DNA from: Nemertoderma westbladi
Lineage: Eukaryota; Xenacoelomorpha; Nemertodermatida; Nemertodermatidae
Direction: 5' to 3'
Assembly: GCA_032718475.1 (NCBI GenBank)
Contig: JAUCBJ010002549.1
Coordinates: forward strand, 1 to 52,530
DNA: 52,530 nt
The position numbers were made by a program, and so were the translations under genes. The notes under the pieces were generated by a model. That model ran no database searches and had not been told where the DNA came from. It saw nothing but the letters and a program-made list of their open reading frames with translations. Shown here one piece after another: positions 12,686 to 21,697 of the stretch (position 1 is its first letter; each line of letters starts with the position of its first letter).

Positions 12686-13640
12686 CCTCTCAAGTCAATC
12701 ATCAAGTTGTTGGCTAGGAGGAAGTCGGCTCCGAGGAGAGGTGGAGGTGAACTTCCACTATAATCATCGAGTGTGGAAGTCAAATTTAATTGTTCGAGCG
12801 CCATATTTTTTAATCTAATTTGTGTTCTCAGCGAGTAGGGGAGGTCTGCTCTGCCCCAAATGCATCTCGCGAGTCATTGTCAGAATGACACTGAGATCTG
12901 CCCTGGTGTCCACCAAGTAGCATTGCCCAGAAACTCAGGCAAATGTCCCAGGCAAATAGCAGCAGATCAGCGTGGCCAGCAATGGTAGCTGCAACTAATG
13001 GCCGGCTGGGGCGTTTCCTGGGAAACTAAAAGGTAAGCGGCATTTCCACGCATTAGTGCCAAACTTCTGGTGGAAGAAGTTGGACATCGGGGATACAAAT
13101 GTGTAGTTGATGACTGGTTTTTTCCAATATGCGGGACAACCGTCGGTTTTTGGGGGGCATAGACAGTGGCGGGAGTGAACGAGTTCTTGCGGAAAGCTTG
13201 CCACAGTGCGTCAGCCTGGTCCGCAACTCTGTCGAGGTCATGGAAGTCCTCTTTGGTGAGTTCGAAGCATATTTCAGTTGGCATCTGACGGAGGAAGAGC
13301 AGACACGAGTGGTTGTCACCGAGGAGTGCTTGCATCTAATCTAGGAGTTGCAAGGTCCCAAAAGGTGGGCGGTGCGGTAGCGTCGGGAGATTCCGTACTC
13401 CTTAATAAGTTACGCTTTTAGTTCGTTGTATTTCTCTACAGTGGGAGGGTCACAGATGAGCTTCAGCAATTAGCTGGTGGTATCCTGATCCAAGTGCTCC
13501 TAGAACGTAGTAATACTTTATATCATCCACTGTGATGCTGCTCATGGCGAATTGCGCTTCAGCATGTGCGAACCACACCTCTCTGGTTGAGAAGTCTAGA
13601 ATGTCAGCAATTTGAGGACACCAAAGTACGTTTTGAGTTG
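12686..13640 (-). pseudogene. gypsy gag and protease region, decayed
   Basis: Reading down from 13640: LDFSTREVWFAHAEAQF followed by ITVDDIKYYYVLGALG (capsid N-terminal region). A frameshift leads to LLGDNHSCLLFLRQMP and a stretch resembling DLDRVADQADALWQAF (capsid C-terminal region) at 13335-12967. LLGADFLLANNLMIDLRGCRLV at 12740-12660 is the block that follows the retropepsin active site in these elements. The active-site D-S/T-G itself could not be located with confidence. Several frame changes separate the pieces. Confidence 0.75.
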
Positions 13641-13658
13641 AATTGTCCGGGTCACCAA
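13641..13658 (-). promoter_or_regulatory. tRNA primer-binding-site-like sequence
   Basis: Directly after the LTR on the minus strand is ttggtgacccggacaatt. TGGTGACCC immediately downstream of the 5' LTR is typical of Ty3/gypsy primer-binding sites. It fixes the element's orientation as minus. Confidence 0.65.
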
Positions 13659-13877
13659 TGTAGCAACTCACTCCATAGTCTGATAATATTGTCTGAATGT
13701 GAGTTGCCAAATATCAAACAAAAAATATAGTTAGGAACAACCGTAACTCCTATGTCTGATATCTGCTGGTTGTTATTATTCGTAGCCAGGCAACCAGCAA
13801 CTGGTTCCTATGCTGGGCCATACAATGTACAGCATTAGTTTTTATATTCTATTTATAGATAAAATGATGCCGCCACA
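13659..13877 (-). repeat. 5' LTR of gypsy element
   Basis: 219 bp, near-identical to 10195-10405 with small indels. In element orientation it begins TGTGGCGGCATC, has a TATA-like ctataaatag about 20 bp inside, and ends GTTGCTACA. Confidence 0.85.
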
Positions 13878-14150
13878 GTTGCGAGATATTAATTCACCAA
13901 GTGAGGAACCTTTTTCGTCTGTAAAGTTCAATGACAGCGATTAATTTACTTTACTTGAAATAAGATAAAGTTAATTTATGGTTGTAAAATTCACTTTTTG
14001 TTCAAATTTGTTTAAAAAATATGCAATAAGAAAGCAGTGATATAAAGCAGCTCTTATGTATTACTTTATTTCAATCATTTGCAATATAAATAAATTATAT
14101 AATAAATTAATAATAAAGTAAATAATAAAATATAATTAAATAATAATAGT
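13878..14150. other. AT-rich non-coding spacer
   Basis: No motif or gene seen; long A/T-only stretches near 14.09-14.15 kb lead directly into the first 17-bp satellite units. Confidence 0.5.
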
Positions 14151-14183
14151 ACCTATCGTACTAAAGTACCTATTGTACTATAG
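14151..14183. repeat. 17-bp satellite, 2 units, upstream of element E1
   Basis: Units acctatcgtactaaagt and acctattgtactatag are diverged copies of the acctatcgtactatagt unit found at 18707-18941 and 19798-19879. They end where retrotransposon E1 begins. Confidence 0.75.
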
Positions 14184-14199
14184 GTCATACATATAGGTT

Positions 14200-15255
14200 A
14201 TGCTTCAGACTCCGAACTTTTCAGATCCCCGACCAGTCCAGTCCGTTCCCTCAGCAGTCCAGTCTGGTCCCCCTTCAGTCCAGTCGGGTCCCCCTGCAGT
14301 CCAGTCGGTGCACCCAGCAGTTCAGTCGGGTCCCCCATCAGTCCAGTTGGGTCCCACATCAGTCCAGTCTGGTCCCCCATCAGTCCAGTCAGTGCGCCCA
14401 GCAGTCCAGTCGGGTCCCCAATCAGTCCAGTCCGGTCCTCCATCAGTCCAGTTGGGGCGCCCAGCAGTCCTGTCGGGTCCCCCATCAGCCCAGTCGGGTC
14501 CCCCATATATCCAGTCCAGTCGGGTTGCCCAGCGGTCCCAGTCGGGTCCCCCATCAGTCCAGTCGGGTCCGCCAGCAGATCAGTTGGGTCCCCCATCAGA
14601 CCAGTCGGGTCCCTCAGGAGTCCAGTTGGGTCCCTCAGCAGTCCAGTCGGGTCCCCCTTCAGACCAGCCGGGTCCCTCAGGAGTCCAGTCGGGTCCCCCA
14701 GCAGTCCAGTCGGGTCCCCCATCAGACCAGTCGTGTCCCTCAGGAATCCAGTCGGGTCCCCCTGCAGTCCAGTCGGGTCCCCCTTCAGACCAGTCGGGTC
14801 CCCCATCAGTCCAGTTGGATCCCCCAGCAGTCCAGTCGGGTCCCCCATCAGACCAGTCGGGTCCCCCATCAGTCTGGTTGGGTCCCCCTACAGTCCAGCC
14901 AGGTCCCCCTGCAGACCATTCGTGTCCCCCAGCAATCCAGCCGGGTCCCCCAACAGTCCAGCCAGGTCCCCCTGCAGACCATTCGTGTCCCCCAGCAATC
15001 CAGCCGGGTCCCCCACCAGTCCAGTTGGTACCCTCGGCATCTATCGGTCGACCTCTGCCATCCTCCCTGTCCAGTGTTGGACTCACTTCAACAAGTCGAG
15101 TCGACTCCGCGGTATGGTTCAATGAATCCTTGCCCAGGCACCAAATAATAGAGTCAATCAACACAGTGTACAACAGCATAGTACACTGGAGGCCAAACCT
15201 ATTCCTGGTTCCTCAGGGGGCCGCGGGGAGAGAATTGGTGGCAAGAGATTTCTAG
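14200..15255 (+). pseudogene. E1 N-terminal region with in-frame 21-bp repeats
   Basis: Opens at ATG 14200 only about 16 bp after the satellite. About residues 10-280 are a 7-residue repeat of the form V-Q-S-G-P-P-S/A, encoded by a 21-bp DNA repeat (about 14230-15025). After it, ordinary protein resumes (SINTVYNSIVHWRPNLFLVP, then GAAGRELVARDF) and continues in the next frame as RLLALAISDN at 15257, so one extra base near 15254 breaks the ORF. The join into RT-family sequence shows that the repeat lies within the retrotransposon ORF and is not free satellite. The other two forward frames and the minus strand are also open across the array purely because of its period. Confidence 0.7.
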
Positions 15256-15256
15256 G

Positions 15257-16939
15257 TTGTTGGCGCTGGCAATCAGTGACAATCCCCTACATGAGGTCGC
15301 CCTCACGACAATGATGATGTTGCCAGCTCTCCTCTTACAGAAACCGAGTCGATCTTCCACCACAGCCACACACCGGCACATTCTCCAACGCTGCCTAGTA
15401 AGCTGGAGGGAAGCTAAATTCGACGAGCTCATGGTGGAGGCCAGGGCCATTCAGACACACCTTCCTAAGCGACGACCCCCAGCCTCTCAGGACGTAGCGC
15501 TCCAAAAGACGTTCAGCCGCCACATGCTGTCTGGGAATATTTCTGCGGCGACGAGAGTTCTTGGACAGTTACACCGCGGTTCTCCACTGAGTCTGAATGA
15601 CTCATTCATGGACAAAGATGGGAAAACCAAGGTGGTCCGGGATGTTCTGCGAGCGAAACATCCTCCAGCGCAGCCTGCAGACGAGTCGAACCTGCTATCA
15701 CACTTCCCCGAGGCGCCACAGCACCACAGGGTCGTGTTTGAGGCGATCGATGGGAAGCTCATCCTTGGGAGCTTGCTTATAATGAAGGGAAACGCCGCGG
15801 GTCCATCGGGAGTTGATGTTCAGGGTTGGAAGCACCTCCTTACCCGGTTTCGGACACAGTCGTCCGAGCTGGGTGAGAGGATCGCAGACTTGGCGAAACA
15901 ACTCGCACAGACCAACACTTCTCAGGGGTCTCTATCTGCGCTACTGTCTGCTAGACTCATTACACTGAACAAAAACCCGGGCGTCCCATAGGGATCGGTG
16001 AGGTGTTGCGCCACGTCATAGGTAAATCTATCACCCATTGTATCCATCAGGATCTTGAGTCTGTCGGTGGGAACACCCAACTCTGCCTGGGTCAGAAGGC
16101 TGGCATTGAATTCGCCATCCACAGCCTCACGATGCAGTGGGACTCGGACGACTGTGATGGGGTTCTACATATAGACGCTACAAACGCCTTCAATGTACTG
16201 AACCGTTCGGCTGCCCTCCACAACATTGGAGTTGTCTGCCCTGCCCTTCTCACCATAGTCACCAATTGCTACAGCGAACCAGCTCGACTCTTTGTGGGAG
16301 GGGAGACGTTGCTCTCTGAAGAGGGGACCACACAGGGTGACCCCATTGCCATGGCGATGTATGGGTGCTCCATTATGCCACTATTAGCTGAGTTGGGACG
16401 AGCAAGCAAGGCCACACAGCGGTGGTATGCTGATGGTGGCAATGCGGCAGGAAAACTCACTGACCTACAGGCCTTCCTAGAGGTCGCCACCACAAGGGGT
16501 CCTCTCTTCGGCTACTTCCCATCCAAGTGTCACCTCACAGTGAAACCAGCAATGTTGGAAGAGGCTGAGATTCTTTTCGCCAACACTGGTGTCGCCATCA
16601 ACACGACAGGCCATGAGCTACTCGGCAGGGTTGTTGGCACTGAGGAGTATCGCACCACGTTCCTAGAAGAGAAGGCCCAGGAGTTTGCCATGGAAGTGGA
16701 TCCTCTCGCGGGGGTTGCAGCAGTGGACCCCCACTGTGCGTATGTGGGCCTCGCGTTTGGACTTGCCTGTCGGTGCAGGTTCATCACCCTGTTGTATCCA
16801 CCGCCGTTGGAGGAAGCTGTAAATCGATTCCTTTGCCGTCTCACCGATCGGCCAGCCATCTCAATAGAGGAACGCCTGTTACTTTCCCTGTCATTCTGTG
16901 ACGGGGGTATCGGCATTCCGGTGCCCACTGACCTGTCAC
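15257..16939 (+). pseudogene. E1 reverse transcriptase domain
   Basis: 15257-15991 carries the region upstream of and into the RT fingers (LLLQKPSRSSTTATHRH, RDVLRAKHPPAQP, GNAAGPSGVDVQGWKHL). A small deletion at about 15980 shifts the frame, and 16003 onward carries motif A (HIDATNAFNVLN), motif B (EEGTTQGDPIAMAMY) and motif C. Motif C reads YADG: codon 16435-16437 is GGT where the second catalytic Asp (GAT) is expected, a one-base change that should abolish polymerase activity. The thumb region follows (GYFPSKCHLTVKP, GRVVGTEEYR) up to DLS at the insertion point of copy B. TTQGDP and the C-terminal endonuclease of its relative E2 place it among RLE-type non-LTR elements. Confidence 0.85.
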
Positions 16940-17967
16940 GGTGACACAGAACCATTTGAAGTGTTATGGGGCGTCCTCCAAGGAGACACACTTGCACCAT
17001 TCTTGTTCATTATTGTGGTTGACTATGTTCTACGCATGTCCTTAGATCATCATAATGATGATGGGGTGATGATAACTCCACCTACTGGCTCCAGAAGTCG
17101 AGGAAATCCTGCCAAGTACCTAACTGATCTAGACTTTGCTGATGACTTAGGAGTACTCTCAGAATCATTAGAGGGAGCCCAGCGGCTCCTCAGCTCATTA
17201 GAACATGCTGCTTCTAGTGTTGGTCTTTTTATTAACTCCAGAAAGACCAAAATTCTGACAGTTAACTTTGAAAGTCCTCAGCAAGTCTCTGATCGGATGA
17301 GCATAAGCTCAAAGGATGGTATGCTTGAGCATGTGGACGACTTCTGTTACCTGGGATCATGGATCCGGAAGTCAGGTGAGGACCTTCGAATACGTAAGGG
17401 AAAGGCATGGGCAGCCTTGAATACGCTTTCCAGGATTTGGAAGTCACCTAGAATTAATCGGAAACTTAAGGTCCGATTATTTAGAGCAGCAGTAGTTCCA
17501 GTACTCCTCTACGGGAGTCCATGCTGGGCTCTAACTGCTGAGGACACCAAATCTCTGGATGGCACATTAACAAGAATGCTACGCCGGGTACATTGTGTCA
17601 AGTACAATGCACACATCTCCAACCAGTCACTTTATAACATTGGAGGTGTCTCATTGGTTCCCCCAAGCTTGACACTAGAACAAAATCGCCTCCACTTTGC
17701 AGGACATTGCTTTCGCCGTGAGGACCAGCCAGTGCATAATCTTGTACTTTGGCAGCCTCATGGAGTGAATAAGCATGGTGGACAGCCCATGACTTTCTTG
17801 AGACGCATCTTAAAGGATACTGGCCTTAAAGATGCGGATGATCTAGCAAATGTCATGGGTGATAGGGAGTTGTGGCGGTGCAATTTTGTTGACAAGCCGG
17901 CACAGCATTCTTAAAAATGCAGCTGCAATGCAGCATGCCGATCCTAGTAGTAGTAGTAGTAGTAGTA
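16940..17967 (+). pseudogene. RTE-like retrotransposon copy B, inserted in E1
   Basis: A 5'-truncated RTE-like copy that starts in the RT domain (GDTEPFEVLWGVLQGD) and runs intact in frame to the C-terminal stop at 17914. FADDLG and the LLYGSPCWALT and HCFRREDQPVHN blocks are present. The shared 3' end follows, then a (TAG)n tail of about nine units. The target duplication gacctgtcac is exact at 16930-16939 and 17968-17977. The apparent longer ORF from 16898 fuses E1 codons to this fragment and is not a real protein. It is the least decayed RT C-terminus in the window apart from copy D. Confidence 0.9.
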
Positions 17968-18423
17968 GACCTGTCACATCAGTATACCAGCTCGCTTCGG
18001 GTCTTTGAGCCATTCATCAGCGCCACACAAGATACAATGGCGCAGGTCCGGGAGATACAAAAGGAGGTGGTGGGCAGGTTGAAGGTAGAGGCGCTGCTCC
18101 AGTCGATGGAAAGTATCAGGAACGAGTGAGGGAGGTGGAACATGCCACCTTCACCTCTCTGATATTCTCCGCGTTTGGTGGTATGGCGCCTTCGGCCATA
18201 CATCTGCTGAAGCGGTTGGCGCACCGCCTGGCGGAGAAGTGAGAAACGCGGTATGCGGAGTGCATCACATGGGTTCGGCGAAAGTGGAACTTTGCGTTGT
18301 TGCGGTCGGCCCTCTTGTGTCTCCGTGGACACCGGTCGGCTGCTAGACGACCCATTCGCTGCACAAATTCAGTTGCAGACATAGTCATTGTGCATGCGAA
18401 TGCGGATGTTGCCCCACCACTGT
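17968..18423 (+). pseudogene. E1 C-terminal region, degraded
   Basis: Immediately after the duplication the E1 frame resumes (HQYTSSLRVFEPFISAT, then MAQVREIQKEVVGRLK) and stops at 18129. From about 18128 another frame reads REVEHATFTSLIFSAFGGM, matching the last part of E2 (WEVEHSTFVPLILSAFGGM at about 19362). The block between them, expected to hold the zinc knuckle and the endonuclease, is missing from E1. The C-terminal tail (RKWNFALLRSALLCLRGHRS) also aligns with E2. E1 therefore suffered an internal deletion as well as the copy B insertion. Confidence 0.75.
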
Positions 18424-18706
18424 AGACCCCAACGAGTGCAGACAAGACCGCGAAGAAACTGATGAATAATGAATTTATTTCGATCTGTTGCATTGTGTTA
18501 CCACAACTACGTCCAACTAAGATTTGTTTGAGTGACGTTTCGTATTGATTGACAGTTTGGGTGGCTAATTAACATCGCTTTAAAGTCGATTATCGTTTAA
18601 ATACTCCATTGTGCAGATTATATTCTATGAATATTGGAAATACTGGTAACCCTATTATAATATTGGAAATACTGGTAACCCTGTTATAATATTGGTAATG
18701 CTGGTA
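18424..18706 (+). other. E1 3' untranslated region with 29-bp repeats
   Basis: Non-coding. The last 76 bp hold three copies of atattggaaatactggtaac... with 29-bp spacing (18631, 18660, 18689). The third passes directly into the first acctatcg unit of the 17-bp satellite. Confidence 0.6.
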
Positions 18707-18941
18707 ACCTATCGTACTATAGTACCTATCGTACTATAGTACCTATCGTACTATAGTACCTATCGTACTATAGTACCTATCGTACTATAGTACCTATCGT
18801 ACTATAGTACCTATCGTACTATAGTACCTATCGTACTATAGTACCTATCGTACTATAGTACCTATCGTACTATAGTACCTATCGTACTATAGTACCTATC
18901 GTACTATAGTACCTATCGTACTATAGTACCTATCGTACTAT
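18707..18941. repeat. 17-bp satellite, about 14 units, between E1 and E2
   Basis: Perfect head-to-tail repeats of acctatcgtactatagt. Each unit junction makes the 12-bp palindrome gtactatagtac. The array breaks after acctatcgtactat where E2 begins. Confidence 0.95.
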
Positions 18942-19797
18942 CGCGGTGTGTCTCCGCTACGGTTGGTGTCCGAAGAATCTACCATCTCATTGTGCCTGTG
19001 GGGCGCGATTTTCTGCAACCCACGTCCTGTCGTGCCCAACTGGAGGTTTCCCCTCCATCAGGCACAATGAGATACGTGATTTCGTCGCCAACTCGCTCAC
19101 TGAGGTCGCCTAAAACGTTGCTGTTGAGCCGATGCTCCAGCCGTTATCCGGTGAAACTTTCACCCATCGTACCACCTTGACGGACCAGCAGGCGAGGCTG
19201 GATGTGTCTGTGAGCGGCTTCTGTGGAAACCGATTCCAGCGGTCGTTCATCGACGTGTCCGTGTTTAACCCGCTGGCGGTGACGAACGCGGCTATGTCCC
19301 TAGACGCAGCGCACCTCCACCACAAGAATCGTAAGATTCTTAAGTACGAGGAGAGGATATGGGAGGTGGAACATTCTACTTTCGTCCCCCTCATATTATC
19401 GGCCTTTGGCGGGATGGCGCCGACCACGCGCCAGTTTGTTAAGCGCCTGGGACAGAAGCTCGCGGACAAACGCGAGGTCAGGTACTCGGAATGCGTCAGC
19501 GTGGATCCGGCGCAAGTTAAACTTCACGTTGCTTCGTTCCTCCCTGCTCTGCCTTCGAGGTTGTAGGTCAGCCTCTAAACGGCCGGTTCATTGTCCAGTG
19601 TCTGATGCCTCCATTCGGTTGGACAACGCCGACACTGAGCCGTAGTTTGTGGTCTGGTAGTAGTCGTACAGGCCTACAATAGCTGACCAGTAGGCCTACA
19701 ACATAAACAACCAACTGTTTTGAATTTCCCCCTTGCATCCGTATCACTGTACCTCATTCTATAAATCAGATTTGGTGATAGGGTGTAATAGTGCAAA
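18942..19797 (+). mobile_element. RLE-type non-LTR retrotransposon E2, 5'-truncated
   Basis: Contains only the last part of a retrotransposon related to, but clearly different from, E1. Coding remnant 18944-19645 is followed by about 150 bp of 3' untranslated sequence unlike that of E1, then the same 17-bp satellite at 19798. It lies between two satellite blocks. Confidence 0.8.
18944..19645 (+). pseudogene. E2 zinc knuckle and restriction-like endonuclease
   Basis: Reads VCLRYGWCPKNLPSHCACG then ATHVLSC, a C-x-C...H-x4-C zinc knuckle typical of RLE-type non-LTR elements. RHNEIRDF follows, with the endonuclease core RLDVSVSG and RSFIDVSVFNP, where the two Asp residues fit the PD-(D/E) pattern of the R2-like endonuclease. 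C-terminal WEVEHSTFVPLILSAFGGM and FVKRLGQKLADKR follow. There is a TAA stop near 19110 between NSLTEVA and NVAVEP, and a frameshift near 19497 after RYSEC; the reading then ends at 19645. The domain nicks target DNA in R2-like elements; here it is a fossil. Confidence 0.8.
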
Positions 19798-19879
19798 ACC
19801 TATCGTACTATAGTACCTATCGTACTATAGTACCTATCGTACTATAGTACCTATCGTACTATAGTACCTATCGTACTAT
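19798..19879. repeat. 17-bp satellite, 5 units, downstream of E2
   Basis: Same unit and phase as 18707-18941: starts acctatcg and ends acctatcgtactat before unrelated sequence (ttttcagataa). Confidence 0.95.
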
Positions 19880-20689
19880 TTTTCAGATAAATTTACTGTG
19901 AGGGCACCAAACGTCTCACGGACCAATGACCCCCAATAATTCACATCCTGCGAAAGGAAAGGGGAGTACATCTGTCAAGAAGAGTAACGGTAATTGTATA
20001 AGAAATTCGATAACTTGTTACCTATATTAAAAAAAAAATTGGAATGTGCAATCGAGAAAATTAAAAAAAAAAATTTTTTTTTAGTTTTGTGGCGCATGCG
20101 CAATACTAAAAAATGTAATTGTAATTTCCTACTCAAACTAATTTCACATTTATCCTGCAACCATCACTCTATATAGTAACCACTGCATTGACGACTCACT
20201 CACTCACTCACTCAGTCACTCACTACAGTAGGTTGGCTACCTGTAGCGCGGATATACGCACCACCCCCCTCCCCCACCACAGTAGGTAATGGAAGCTTTC
20301 TATTCACCGCATGGAACCTATAATTATGATTTGCATTGAATACAATAATGATGGGTATAAATGATTTATCAGTTTCAACTTTGAACGGAAATCGCTGTTG
20401 ATTTCTGTTTTACTGAATCATTTACGCCGCACCTGCTTATAATTGTGCTTCTTTATCATAATATACAGTATGTACAGTAGAGTTTTATTGTATTCTATTA
20501 TTTATTCTATTATTATTGTAGAGTGTATAAAATAGGCCTACATATATAAGAAGTGCAGAACTTAATAGGCTCGCATTTGTATAATTTATATAAATTTTGG
20601 AAACCTTATTATCACTTATCACATCCATTATATCATCAAATAGCCTTTTGGTATTTAATAAATAAGACTGATAAAAACGATAGTAAGTA
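19880..20689. other. Non-coding stretch with (ACTC)n
   Basis: No gene seen. Contains an actcactc microsatellite near 20190-20225 and an A-rich/T-rich pair of runs near 20030-20085 that could form a weak stem. Confidence 0.5.
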
Positions 20690-20827
20690 CAGGGTGTAAC
20701 AAAAGTTTCTCCCTTTAGAAAAATCGATTTTTAAAGATATTTTCTCTATATTTATGATATTATTTGTATATCATTTGAAAGACCATTACATTTCACACTC
20801 ATTACTAAAAAAAATAAGACCCTACAA

Positions 20828-21646
20828 TTAGTATTTTGTGTGTAGCCCACTCCTCTCTGAGCACATTAGAAGGCGTTGACGAAATGAGTCCACGAGATTA
20901 AACAACACATTGTCGTCTATAGACTTCCACTCTTCCTGTACTCGTTCAATAAGTTGAATGCGGTTCCTTGGTGGTGGAAAGCGGAATACGGACTCCTGGA
21001 GGCGAGCCCAGAGATTTTCCATAGGGTTTAGGTCAGGGGAGTTACCTGGCCAAGACGTCAAAACATTGAAGCCAGACTTGGCAATCAGTGCCAGTGTTGC
21101 CTTAGCCGTGTGACAGGTTGCGCCATCCTGCATCAAAAGGATATGTTCTTTCAATGGGAACTTATTTGATTTCATTGCTTTAAAATAAACAGGCAAGATA
21201 TTGTTCCGATAGTGATCGCCATTAACTGTCTGATCTTGTGGAACGACATACAGATCAGTCTTTCCATATCGGTTTATTCCACCAGCAACCATTATCTTCA
21301 GTGGAAACTTTGGACGTACAGCTGGTCGTATGGAAGATAGGTCAGATGTCCGAACTCGCCTTCTGCCTGTTCACCTTTGGCTGGAGCTCAATAGGGCTCT
21401 CATCTGTATAGAGGATATGGGATCTCTTCTTTCTGCCTTCAGGTGTATCATCTGCAAAGCCAGTATCAATCATTTTGCTGCAGAATTTGACACGGTCAGC
21501 AATATTCTTCTGACTCAACATCGGCTTAACTGGTTGTTTGTGGGCCACTCTTCCCCATTCAGTCTTTTTGCAGTAACGAGAAACAGTCATATGGCTTATT
21601 GTTTTTCCCTTGTCTTTATAATCGTTACTCATGTTGAGTACTTTGG
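20828..21646 (-). pseudogene. Tc1-like transposase, DDE catalytic part
   Basis: Continues after the retrotransposon with a second DNA-binding region (KTISHMTVSRYCKKTEWGRV), then the first catalytic Asp in ILYTDESPIEL. A one-base frameshift lies near 21350-21385, then MVAGGINRYGKTDLYV. The second Asp is in LLMQDGATCHTAKATL and the final acidic residue in SWPGNSPDLNPMENLW, giving a DD34E-like spacing. Stop at 20828. Together with the N-terminal part the original protein would be close to 350 residues, usual for Tc1. The frameshift plus the insertion make it inactive. Confidence 0.88.
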
Positions 21647-21697
21647 CTACTCTCCTTACTACTACTAGGATCGGCATGCTGCATTGCAGCTGCATTT

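Larger units (their letters stand above)
10195..13877 (-). mobile_element. Ty3/gypsy LTR retrotransposon with internal inversion
   Basis: Two direct LTRs (10195-10405 and 13659-13877) bound the element. Read on the minus strand, the LTRs run TGTGGCGG...CTACA, the right one is followed by a primer-binding-like ttggtgacccgg, and the left one is preceded by a G-rich polypurine tract. Element orientation is therefore minus. gag, protease and RT fragments follow in the right order on the minus strand (13640 to 11706), but RNase H and integrase lie on the plus strand (10437-11660), so that half has been inverted in place. Total length 3.7 kb is below the usual 5 kb or so. Many stops show it is dead. 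No clean flanking target duplication is visible (attg versus gttg). Confidence 0.85.
14184..18706 (+). mobile_element. RLE-type non-LTR retrotransposon E1, interrupted by RTE-like copy B
   Basis: A single-ORF non-LTR element runs from just after the 14151-14183 satellite to the start of the 18707-18941 satellite. It comprises an N-terminal repeat-rich region, an RT domain, an insertion of another retrotransposon (16940-17967 with a 10-bp duplication), a fragmentary C-terminal region and a 3' untranslated region. The untranslated region has three 29-bp repeats starting at 18631, 18660 and 18689. The C-terminal region is homologous to that of E2, where a zinc-knuckle and restriction-like endonuclease block can be read. 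Frameshifts and a catalytic substitution make it inactive. Confidence 0.8.

Noticed and set aside
14198-15179. Minus-strand and alternative forward frames across the 21-bp array
   Set aside because: Period artefacts; only the frame reading into RT sequence at 15025-15255 is meaningful.
16898-17914. Apparent 338-residue fusion protein
   Set aside because: It combines out-of-frame E1 codons with the truncated RTE-like copy B.
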